A stretch of DNA of 9,042 nt, from positions 13,642 to 22,683 of the forward strand of contig DIYZ01000276.1 in NCBI GenBank assembly GCA_002427845.1, given 5' to 3'. The stretch is from Chloracidobacterium sp. UBA6041 (GTDB lineage Bacteria > Acidobacteriota > Blastocatellia > Pyrinomonadales > Pyrinomonadaceae). The notes beneath the pieces are model-generated. The model ran no database searches. It saw nothing but the letters and a program-made list of their open reading frames with translations, and had not been told where the DNA came from. A program made the translations under genes and the position numbers. Positions within the stretch are counted from its first letter, which is position 1. The number at the start of each line of letters is the position of its first letter. Positions 1 to 6,266 of the stretch are shown piece by piece.

Positions 1-286
1 GATCATAGATGATCTGGGAATGAAGGGATCGCGAAAGGGCAGTGCAGTCATTTCGCCCGTACATGCAAATTTTATTGTCACGGAAGGTGAGGGCGCGCGT
101 GCCGAGGACGCACTCGCTTTGGCCGAAGAGGTGCGTGAGCGCGTGAAACGCGAGCAGGGAATTGAGCTCGAGTATGAAGTCGAGTTATGGCGTGCGAATG
201 AATCGCGGAAGTCAACGACTGACGATGCAAATAAAAATGCAAACGAAGAGGAAGACGTAAAGTCAAACGGAAAGGAACCGCAGTGA
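1..286 (+). CDS. murB: UDP-N-acetylenolpyruvoylglucosamine reductase (MurB), 3' end only
   Basis: MurB reduces UDP-GlcNAc-enolpyruvate to UDP-MurNAc with NADPH and FAD, in the cytoplasm, for peptidoglycan synthesis. Only the C-terminal domain is present. The frame is open from base 2 with no start of its own, so the gene begins upstream of the window. The visible part fits the MurB C-terminal pattern: G-M-K-G-S-R-K-G-S-A, then S-P-V-H-A-N-F-I-V, an amphipathic helix, then the ending I-E-L-E-Y-E-V-E-L-W. The Glu at 176-178 aligns with the catalytic Glu of the family 'LEPEV' motif (E325 in E. coli). After this the protein has an extra tail of about 31 charged residues rich in Lys, Glu and Asn, which ordinary MurB lacks. 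The stop overlaps the ftsQ start, as expected in a dcw cluster. Family assignment is firm; the 5' part is unseen. Confidence 0.9.
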   Translation, partial: IIDDLGMKGSRKGSAVISPVHANFIVTEGEGARAEDALALAEEVRERVKREQGIELEYEVELWRANESRKSTTDDANKNANEEEDVKSNGKEPQ

Positions 287-1404
287 GAGAGCAAGTTATC
301 CCACACAAAGTTGGCAATCGTTCCGGACTGGCTGGCCAGCGCCGCGGAGGCGCCGCAACGCAAAAACCGGCGCGGCGTGAAAGCGGTAGCGGAGCGTTCG
401 CATCGCGTGTTCGCGCGTTGCTTGGTTATCTTCCGGCCTTTCTCAAGTTCGCGCTCGCGATAGTTGTTGGGGTGCTTATTTTTGCGGGTTATCGCACGGC
501 TGCGTCTGCCAGTTTCTTTCAAGTGCGGACCGTGGAAGTGCAAGGTACATCGCGCGTGTCCCTGGATGAAGTTCGAGCGCTCGTTCGCAAAGAAGTTGAG
601 AAGACCGGAGTTTGGAAAGCCGACCTTCAGGGACTCAATTCACGGCTGGAGCATTTGCCTTGGGTGCGGACGGCGGTTGTTTCGCGTGTACTACCTGACG
701 GAATCCGTGTTCGCATAGCTGAGCGCGTGCCACGCGTGGTCGTTCGTACAGCATCGGGTCGTTTTCGTTGGGTTGATGAGGATGTGGTACTCCTCGGCGA
801 GATGTTGCCGACGGACCAGATACCCTCCTTCTTCCTGCGCGGCTTGAACGAAGAAGATTCTGAAATAGCCAGGCAGGAAAACCGCGAGCGACTGCAAAAG
901 TTCATGGAACTTCAGCGCGATTGGGACGCGGCCGGCTTATCGGAACGCGTTAGCGAAGTGAATTTGATGGACCTTCGCGATGTTCGAGTGCAGTTGGCGG
1001 GAGACAATTCGCAGATCGAGGTCAGGCTGGGCTCTCGGGATCAAGCCGAACGACTAAAGGGGGCGCTTAAAGCGCTCGATGGGAAGGCGCAAGCGTCCTA
1101 CGGTTCACTCATCAGTTATATCGATATGAATCAAGGCACGCGGGCGATTGTGGGTTTGACCTCCGGAGCACATACAACGAGCGCCGGCGGTCAACCTACG
1201 ACTGCCACCGGCGCTCCGCCCACTGGACCACCCAGCGAGAAGAAGGTGGATCATGATCTTGCCGCTAATGCGGCGCGCATGAAAGCGAACCCGGAAGTAA
1301 CCGGGACTTTGGAAAACAAGACGAAGAAAGATCGCAGCGACCGATCAACCACCGCGGGTAACAAGTCAGATAAGTCGCAGACTACAGCTCGCCGCAAACA
1401 ATGA
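283..1404 (+). CDS. ftsQ: Cell division protein FtsQ/DivIB
   Basis: FtsQ is a single-pass membrane protein of the FtsQLB divisome subcomplex, which links the Z ring to septal wall synthesis. Of 373 residues, 1-50 are basic and cytoplasmic, about 52-70 form one hydrophobic membrane segment, about 79-148 are a POTRA domain (F-Q-V-R-T-V-E-V-Q-G, then L-P-W-V, then I-R-V-R-I-A-E-R-V-P), and about 150-292 are the FtsQ beta domain ending Y-I-D-M-N-Q-G. Residues 293-373 are a Thr/Ser/Pro/Lys-rich tail that looks disordered, which makes the protein longer than the usual 250-300 residues. The start is GTG at 283, chosen because AAGGAA lies about seven bases upstream and the GTGA overlap with the murB stop fits translational coupling. 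ftsA follows 35 bases later. The identification rests on topology, POTRA and position, since FtsQ sequences diverge widely. Confidence 0.92.
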   Translation: MREQVIPHKVGNRSGLAGQRRGGAATQKPARRESGSGAFASRVRALLGYLPAFLKFALAIVVGVLIFAGYRTAASASFFQVRTVEVQGTSRVSLDEVRALVRKEVEKTGVWKADLQGLNSRLEHLPWVRTAVVSRVLPDGIRVRIAERVPRVVVRTASGRFRWVDEDVVLLGEMLPTDQIPSFFLRGLNEEDSEIARQENRERLQKFMELQRDWDAAGLSERVSEVNLMDLRDVRVQLAGDNSQIEVRLGSRDQAERLKGALKALDGKAQASYGSLISYIDMNQGTRAIVGLTSGAHTTSAGGQPTTATGAPPTGPPSEKKVDHDLAANAARMKANPEVTGTLENKTKKDRSDRSTTAGNKSDKSQTTARRKQ

Positions 1405-1439
1405 TCGTTAGAGTGGTTCACTTTAAGGAGCACTGCTAA

Positions 1440-2702
1440 ATGGCCAAGCGTACACAACACACAATCGGTCTCGACATTGGGACGAGCAGGGTGACGTGTA
1501 TCGCTTGCGAACCCGGCGAAGGTGGATTGCTCGACATCGTCGGAATCGGCGAAGCCGAAGCACGTGGATTACGAAAAGGAGTCATCGTTAATCCAGATGC
1601 CGCGGTTGACGCAGTCAAGAAGGCGGTTGAAGAAGCTGAACGCATGAGTGGCATACAGGCTGAAGAAGTGACTATCAATCTCGCCGGTTCCCACATCCTC
1701 GGTTTCAATGGACAGGCTATCGTCGCTGTGTCCGGGCGCGACCGAGAAATCACATCCGAGGATGTACGCCGGGCGATCGATTCAGCGTGTGCGATTCAAC
1801 TCCCGGCGGGACGCGAAATAGTAGATCGGTTGCCACAGGAGTTTATCGTCGACGATCAGGATGGCATCAATGATCCAGTAGGAATGATTGGCGCCAGGCT
1901 CGCTGTGAAAGTGCACATCGTCACCAGTCCGGTGACGGCGCGCCAAAATGCCATTAACGCGGTCAACCGAGCGGGGTTGATAGTTGCGGATATGGTTTTG
2001 GAGCAGTTGGCGGCGGCGGAAGCTTCCTTAACTGAAGATGACAAGGAGTTTGGCGCCGCTCTCGTGGATATCGGAGCGGAAACGACTGGCCTGGTCATTT
2101 ATCAGCGTGGGGCGGTCCAGCATACAGCGGTGTTTCCCCTCGGCGGTTCTCATTTTACGAATGACATCGCTTTTGGTTTGCGCACTCCGATCCCGGACGC
2201 CGAAAAAATCAAGCGCACCGTAGGCTGTGCTTGCAGCACCTCGCTCTCGGAAATGCAACGAAGCGAACTAGTGGATGTTCCTTCAGTCGGCGGTCGCGCA
2301 CCCCGACAATTGTCGCGCCAGATACTTTGCGACATTTTGCAGCCGCGCGCGGAAGAAGTATTGATGCACGTGGCTGACGAGATCAAAGACGCCGGTTGGG
2401 AAAGACAACTCTCGAGTGGAGTGGTCCTGACTGGGGGTGGAGCGCTGCTTAGCGGCATGACGGAAATCGCGGAGCAGGTTTTCGATGCTCCGGTCCGTGT
2501 TGGGTTTCCCGAGAGAGATCGGTTCGGGGGTTTGATCGAAGATGTCCAGAGTCCCGCCTGGGCCGCAGCCACGGGTCTCGCCCTGGTTGCGAGTCGCACT
2601 CAAGCCAGCGAGTTGCGCAGCGCGATGAGCCGCCGAGGTTCGACGGGCAAGCTCACGCATTTTGTTTCAAGATTTCGTAATCGTTTCAGTAGTATTTTTT
2701 GA
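1440..2702 (+). CDS. ftsA: Cell division protein FtsA
   Basis: FtsA is an actin-like ATPase that tethers FtsZ to the inner face of the membrane and recruits later divisome proteins. Of 420 residues, the phosphate-1 loop is at 9-16 (I-G-L-D-I-G-T-S), the FtsA-specific 1C domain is about 86-165 in place of actin subdomain 1B, the phosphate-2 motif is at 208-217 (L-V-D-I-G-A-E-T-T-G), and the adenosine loop is at 327-340 (G-V-V-L-T-G-G-G-A-L-L-S-G-M). The last residues, about 407-420 (F-V-S-R-F-R-N-R-F-S-S-I-F), form the amphipathic membrane-targeting helix, so the protein is complete. ATG 1440 has AAGGAG at 1425-1430 with nine bases of spacing. Length is typical. It sits between ftsQ and ftsZ as in most bacteria. 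Confidence 0.97.
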   Translation: MAKRTQHTIGLDIGTSRVTCIACEPGEGGLLDIVGIGEAEARGLRKGVIVNPDAAVDAVKKAVEEAERMSGIQAEEVTINLAGSHILGFNGQAIVAVSGRDREITSEDVRRAIDSACAIQLPAGREIVDRLPQEFIVDDQDGINDPVGMIGARLAVKVHIVTSPVTARQNAINAVNRAGLIVADMVLEQLAAAEASLTEDDKEFGAALVDIGAETTGLVIYQRGAVQHTAVFPLGGSHFTNDIAFGLRTPIPDAEKIKRTVGCACSTSLSEMQRSELVDVPSVGGRAPRQLSRQILCDILQPRAEEVLMHVADEIKDAGWERQLSSGVVLTGGGALLSGMTEIAEQVFDAPVRVGFPERDRFGGLIEDVQSPAWAAATGLALVASRTQASELRSAMSRRGSTGKLTHFVSRFRNRFSSIF

Positions 2703-2835
2703 CAAGTTATTGTATGCTTTCGCCCCGGTCGCACAAGATATAGTCCGCAACATATCGATGCCGATGGCGCGAGCAACCCAACATAGAAGGAAGGGGCCCT
2801 GGAAGCCTTCCCGTTTCGGAAGAGAGGAAATGACT
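2703..2835 (+). promoter_or_regulatory. ftsA-ftsZ spacer / ftsZ leader with overlapping inverted repeats
   Basis: This spacer is unusually structured for a dcw cluster. GGAAGG (2789-2794) can pair with CCTTCC (2806-2811). The same CTTCC (2807-2811) can instead pair with GGAAG (2818-2822), which ends just before the ftsZ ribosome binding site. The two helices are mutually exclusive. TTGACA occurs at 2699-2704, across the ftsA stop, but no -10 box is found 16-18 bases downstream; TATGCT lies only 8 bases after it. TATAGT at 2739-2744 has no matching -35. A separate ftsZ promoter is possible but not shown, and both helices are short. Confidence 0.3.
2824..2827 (+). promoter_or_regulatory. Ribosome binding site that sets the ftsZ start
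   Basis: GAGG at 2824-2827 lies eight bases before ATG 2836 but only two before ATG 2830. The downstream ATG is therefore the better start. A longer reading from ATG 2662 would overlap the end of ftsA and add a hydrophobic, non-FtsZ N-terminus, so it is not used. Confidence 0.65.
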
Positions 2836-3987
2836 ATGGCAGAGGACGCTCGTCAACTAAACAGAGGCATCAATATTTTTATTGATGACGATCCGCACCC
2901 GCTAGGCGCACGCATAAAAGTGATCGGCATCGGTGGCGGCGGCGGCAATGCGGTTAACCGCATGATTGAAGCCGGCATCGAGGGCATTGAGTTCCTTGTT
3001 GCCAACACAGACCTCCAGGCGCTGAAGCGCTCGAAAGCTCCGATAAAGATTCAACTCGGCAGTAAGCTCACCAAAGGCCTTGGAGCAGGCGCAAATCCTG
3101 GCGTGGGACGCGAAGCAGCGCTGGAGGACACGGACAAAATCATCGAAGTGCTTGAAGGCGCTGACATGGTTTTTGTTACGACCGGCCTGGGGGGCGGCAC
3201 CGGCACGGGCGGTGCCCCAATCATCGCCTCACTGGCAACTGAACTGGAAGCATTGACGGTCGCAGTTGTAACCAAGCCCTTTCACTTCGAGGGTCGTCGC
3301 AGGATGCAACAGGCCGAACACGGACTGCGTGAGTTACGCGAGTGCGTGGACACGGTCATCACCATTCCAAATGAGCGCCTGTTACATACTGTCGGAAAAG
3401 ATTCTTCACTGCCGGATTCCTTCGGAGTGGCGGACGACGTGCTCCGGCAGGCTGTACAGGGAATCAGCGATCTGATAACTGTTCCTGGTTTGATCAATCT
3501 CGACTTCGCGGATGTGAAATCGATCATGGCGGGAATGGGCATGGCCCTCATGGGCGCTGGTCGAGCACGCGGCGAAAATCGGGCTATCGAGGCAACGCAG
3601 CAGGCCATCTCGTCACCGCTACTCGAGGAAGCTACAATCCAGGGCGCCAAAGGTGTACTCATCAATATTACTGGCGGGCCTGACCTGACGCTCTATGAAG
3701 TGAACACGGCGTCCACCATCATCCGTGAAGCTGCGGACGAAGACGCAAACATAATCTTCGGCGCAGTTATTGACGAGAACATGCGCGACGAGATGAAGAT
3801 TACCGTCATCGCCACTGGCTTTGGTGAGGAAGCCATTGCAGTCGCGTCCGCCGCAGCCGTTACGAGCATGCCGGCAAGCGCGCCTCGTTTCGTGCAACGG
3901 CCGTCAGACGACTTACCGCGGCCCATGATGCAGGCACGCCCTGACGATCTCGACGTGCCAACATTTATTCGCAAGAAAGCTGACTAG
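2836..3987 (+). CDS. ftsZ: Cell division protein FtsZ
   Basis: FtsZ is the tubulin-like GTPase that polymerises into the cytokinetic ring and recruits the divisome. The 383-residue product has a short N-terminal arm, the first nucleotide-binding loop at 29-39 (V-I-G-I-G-G-G-G-G-N-A), N-T-D-L-Q at 57-61, the tubulin signature G-G-G-T-G-T-G at 119-125, and the T7 catalytic loop N-L-D-F-A-D-V at 221-227. The C-terminal GTPase-activating domain runs to about 330. A variable linker (about 331-370) follows, then the conserved C-terminal peptide D-L-D-V-P-T-F-I-R (371-379), which binds FtsA and other tethers. All catalytic elements are intact and length is normal. The start at 2836 follows from the ribosome-binding-site spacing; ATG 2830, two codons earlier, is the alternative. 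A strong terminator follows within 25 bases, so ftsZ ends the cluster. Confidence 0.98.
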   Translation: MAEDARQLNRGINIFIDDDPHPLGARIKVIGIGGGGGNAVNRMIEAGIEGIEFLVANTDLQALKRSKAPIKIQLGSKLTKGLGAGANPGVGREAALEDTDKIIEVLEGADMVFVTTGLGGGTGTGGAPIIASLATELEALTVAVVTKPFHFEGRRRMQQAEHGLRELRECVDTVITIPNERLLHTVGKDSSLPDSFGVADDVLRQAVQGISDLITVPGLINLDFADVKSIMAGMGMALMGAGRARGENRAIEATQQAISSPLLEEATIQGAKGVLINITGGPDLTLYEVNTASTIIREAADEDANIIFGAVIDENMRDEMKITVIATGFGEEAIAVASAAAVTSMPASAPRFVQRPSDDLPRPMMQARPDDLDVPTFIRKKAD

Positions 3988-4009
3988 TACAGCCAAACGC
4001 CTATCACTA

Positions 4010-4042
4010 AAAAGGAAGGCCAGATTGCCCGGCCTTCCTTTT
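4010..4042 (+). terminator. Intrinsic terminator after ftsZ
   Basis: A perfect 12-bp stem, AAAAGGAAGGCC (4010-4021) with GGCCTTCCTTTT (4031-4042), encloses a nine-base loop. It begins 22 bases after the ftsZ stop. The A-run on the left arm means it could also terminate transcription from the other strand, although no opposing gene is visible. Confidence 0.9.
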
Positions 4043-4264
4043 AGTTTGTCCAGGATTCGCCGCCACCGGTATTGAGTTTTCGCCTTTGCTTTTTAACTCT
4101 CGGTTGTGTAGCATGCGTTTCATTCCTGGCTGGATTTTCCATTACGGGTAAAGTTTCGTCCCTCTCCTCGAATGGCCGCAGGCTGCGAGAGTAGTGTGGA
4201 TCCGCGTTAGCTCATCCCGCCAATGTGCGTCGCGCGATCGATTTTGAACCCGTCTTAATTTTTT
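4043..4264 (+). promoter_or_regulatory. Spacer before the hfq-like gene; probable promoter region
   Basis: Because the ftsZ terminator closes the upstream unit, a promoter for the next genes should lie here. The best pair I see is TTGCTT (4086-4091), a 17-base gap, and TAGCAT (4109-4114). Both hexamers are poor matches to consensus (3/6 and 4/6), so exact placement is uncertain. No coding potential or strong hairpin was recognised in the rest. Confidence 0.25.
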
Positions 4265-4270
4265 GGAGGT
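4265..4270 (+). promoter_or_regulatory. Strong ribosome binding site fixing a GTG start
   Basis: GGAGGT, a near-perfect anti-16S match, stands eight bases before GTG 4279. It supports translation of the full N-terminal extension of the Hfq-like protein rather than a start at the internal Met67 next to the Sm-like domain. Confidence 0.85.
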
Positions 4271-4278
4271 AAGAACAA

Positions 4279-4701
4279 GTGAGCAATCGTAAACTCATCA
4301 GAACCACGCTCGCCGAGGTTAAAGGGAAAGCACGCGAAGTCCCTCAGATCAGAGAGCGCTCTAATGGTGGCTCTCAACGCGGACCGAGCAGCGACAGCGG
4401 AAGAGACGCCGGCAGAGAAGCCGCGCGCGCCGCTCAACAGGCGGCCATCCAGGTACGCAAGCGAACCCCGCCGCCGATGGAAACAAATGCCGAACTCTTC
4501 TATTACAAGAAGCAGATCGATGCGCATACGCCCATGGTTATTGTATTGCTTGATGGCGAAGAAATTGAGGGCACTATCGAGTGGTATGACCGCGGAGCGT
4601 TGAAGGTCAACCGTAAGTCGGCGCCCAACCTTCTTCTTCTCAAGAGAAACGTCAAATACATGTACAAAGCCGACGAACGCGTCGAAGAGGCCGTCAAGTA
4701 G
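4279..4701 (+). CDS. Diverged Hfq/Sm-like RNA-binding protein with N-terminal extension
   Basis: Probably a small RNA-binding protein of the Hfq/LSm fold, whose members form rings and bind sRNA or mRNA. Of 140 residues, 1-65 are a low-complexity basic and Ser/Gly/Ala-rich extension. Residues 68-82 give the N-terminal helix (N-A-E-L-F-Y-Y-K-K-Q-I). Residues 84-111 match Sm1 (T-P-M-V-I-V-L-L-D-G-E-E-I-E-G-T-I-E-W-Y-D), and 117-129 match Sm2 (N-L-L-L-L-K-R-N-V-K-Y-M-Y). The hallmark Hfq Y-K-H of Sm2 reads L-K-R here (121-123), and the proximal-face Q-D near the N-terminal helix is absent. Target specificity may therefore differ from E. coli Hfq. Start is GTG 4279 behind GGAGGT. Usual neighbours miaA and hflX are absent; pdxA follows after 68 bases. 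The fold is convincing but the function is inferred, so I give no symbol. Confidence 0.8.
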   Translation: MSNRKLIRTTLAEVKGKAREVPQIRERSNGGSQRGPSSDSGRDAGREAARAAQQAAIQVRKRTPPPMETNAELFYYKKQIDAHTPMVIVLLDGEEIEGTIEWYDRGALKVNRKSAPNLLLLKRNVKYMYKADERVEEAVK

Positions 4702-4769
4702 GCAAACCGGAACTCCCCGGGTTTGGCGCCGGCGTCCGACCCCGCACTTTTTGCGCCCCGTCTCAACTA

Positions 4770-5834
4770 ATGAGGCAGTTTGCCAATAACGCATCTCATT
4801 CAGGGCCTCGACACCGCCGATCTTTGCCCCGCATCGCGATAACGATGGGCGATCCTGCGGGCATTGGGCCAGAGGTAGTCTTAAAGGCCGTAGCCGAAGA
4901 AGAGATCCGACGCGCATGTGTTCCGGTCATCATTGGCGACGCTCAGCTGTTGGCCCACACTGCGCGAACTCTGGACCTGCAATGTGGTTACGACATTGTT
5001 CGTAAGGGCGAGCCAATTCCCGAGCACCTGCCCGAACCAATCATCTTTCATCTCGACAACATCAACGGCATCATTGAGCCGGGAATCGAGTCGGGCGCTG
5101 CGGGAAAGGCCGCCGGTGGATATATAGAAGCCGCGGTTGAGTTATGCGCGGCGGGCAGCGTTGACGCTATCGCGACCGCGCCGATTAACAAACGCTCGCT
5201 CTTCCTGGGTGGCTACAGCTTTCCCGGGCACACAGAGTTTCTTGCCCACCTCACTGGGAGCGAGGAATACGCCATGGCTTTTGTGGCCGCGAATCTGCGC
5301 ATCGTTCTTATCTCGACACACGTTCCATTGTCTGAGGCAATAAGGTTGGTAGAACGCGATCGTGTAATGCGAACTATTAACCTCACGAATCGCGAATTAA
5401 AACGGTGGGGAATTGAACAACCGCGATTGGCGGTAGCGGCCTTAAACCCGCATGGCTCCGAAGGCGGATTATTCGGCATGGAAGAGGCTTCCGAGATCAT
5501 GCCGGCCATCGAAGCCTGCCGCATGGACGACATCGATGTGCGGGGACCTTTCTCCGCTGACACGGTATTCCTGCGAGCTTCGCGTGGTGAATTTGATGCA
5601 GTGGTTGCCTGTTATCACGATCAAGCGATGATTCCGGTAAAATGTCTTTCCTTTGGAGAAGCTGTGAATGTTACTCTCGGATTGCCGTTCATACGCACGT
5701 CGGTTGATCACGGAACGGCTTTTGACATTGCAGGCAAAGGAGTCGCAGAGCATTCGAGCATGATTGCGGCGATCAAGCTGGCCGCGGAATTATCAATGAG
5801 CGCAGGGGAAAGCAGCTCTGCCGTGGAAGTCTAA
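4770..5834 (+). CDS. pdxA: 4-hydroxythreonine-4-phosphate dehydrogenase (PdxA)
   Basis: PdxA oxidises 4-phosphohydroxy-L-threonine with NAD(P)+. The product decarboxylates and is condensed with 1-deoxyxylulose 5-phosphate by PdxJ to make pyridoxine 5'-phosphate in the DXP-independent-of-PLP-synthase route. Of 354 residues, I-T-M-G-D-P-A-G-I-G-P-E is at 24-35, A-T-A-P-I-N-K at 135-141 and the substrate-binding P-G-H-T-E at 152-156. The three metal ligands are H184 (S-T-H-V-P-L), H228 (N-P-H-G-S-E-G-G) and H283 (Y-H-D-Q), with spacing that matches E. coli H166/H211/H266. G-L-P-F-I-R-T-S-V-D-H-G-T-A follows at 304-317. ATG 4770 adds about 20 residues before the first strand and has no clear ribosome binding site; TTG 4824 is an alternative start. 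It leads a tight trio with the next two genes. Confidence 0.95.
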   Translation: MRQFANNASHSGPRHRRSLPRIAITMGDPAGIGPEVVLKAVAEEEIRRACVPVIIGDAQLLAHTARTLDLQCGYDIVRKGEPIPEHLPEPIIFHLDNINGIIEPGIESGAAGKAAGGYIEAAVELCAAGSVDAIATAPINKRSLFLGGYSFPGHTEFLAHLTGSEEYAMAFVAANLRIVLISTHVPLSEAIRLVERDRVMRTINLTNRELKRWGIEQPRLAVAALNPHGSEGGLFGMEEASEIMPAIEACRMDDIDVRGPFSADTVFLRASRGEFDAVVACYHDQAMIPVKCLSFGEAVNVTLGLPFIRTSVDHGTAFDIAGKGVAEHSSMIAAIKLAAELSMSAGESSSAVEV

Positions 5835-5839
5835 ATCAA

Positions 5840-6262
5840 ATGTCTACTCAGGACTCAAAAGCTCCCGTTCCCGACAATAAAGAAAGACGCCGCATTCTTG
5901 TGGCTGATGACGATCCGGCAATTCTGCGTTTGGTCTCAGCCATACTCGAAAAGGAGAACTATGGCGTCGTCGCGGCGCGCGATGGTAGAGAGGCGTACAA
6001 GATTTTACAAAGCGACCCGCACTTCACTGCCGCGATCTTCGACGTTGTAATGCCGCACATCTCCGGGCCCGAGTTAGTTCGTTACATGAAAACCGAAGAG
6101 CGGCTGATGCGTATCCCGGTAATGATGATGACGGCCGAACAAGATCCGAAGCTTTCGTCTGATAGTTTTTCCGCGGGGGCGGTAGTCTTCCTGCCCAAGC
6201 CATTCACGACCGCACAGTTGCACATCATGTTGCAAATGCTGGTGGGCAAAGCCAGTCGTTAA
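5840..6262 (+). CDS. Single-domain response regulator (CheY-like receiver)
   Basis: A stand-alone phosphoacceptor domain that would be modified by an unlinked histidine kinase; no output domain is present. Of 140 residues, the receiver spans about 17-137. Acidic pocket residues are D23-D24-D25, the phosphoacceptor is D68 (I-F-D-V-V-M-P), the conserved Thr is T98 (M-M-M-T-A-E) and the conserved Lys is K120 (L-P-K-P-F). All key residues are intact, so phosphorylation is expected. The gene starts five bases after pdxA and ends four bases before the next gene, implying co-transcription. GGAAG upstream is a weak ribosome binding site. Its partner and output are unknown; it may act by protein-protein contact, as CheY or DivK do. 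Confidence 0.9.
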   Translation: MSTQDSKAPVPDNKERRRILVADDDPAILRLVSAILEKENYGVVAARDGREAYKILQSDPHFTAAIFDVVMPHISGPELVRYMKTEERLMRIPVMMMTAEQDPKLSSDSFSAGAVVFLPKPFTTAQLHIMLQMLVGKASR

Positions 6263-6266
6263 TTCC

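Noticed and set aside
2150..2660. Minus-strand frames inside ftsA
   Set aside because: They are antisense to a clearly conserved actin-like coding sequence and have no family resemblance.
2662..2835. N-terminal extension of FtsZ from ATG 2662
   Set aside because: It would overlap ftsA by 41 bases, lacks a ribosome binding site, encodes a non-FtsZ hydrophobic stretch, and ATG 2836 has correct ribosome-binding-site spacing.
4702..4769. Terminator between the hfq-like gene and pdxA
   Set aside because: AAACCGG can pair imperfectly with CCGGGTTT, but a G is bulged and no T-run follows directly; the later TTTTT is not preceded by a good stem.
4255..4917. 220-codon reading frame on the minus strand over the hfq-like gene
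   Set aside because: Its product is low-complexity Arg/Leu-rich with no motif, and the + strand has the Sm-like domain and a strong ribosome binding site.
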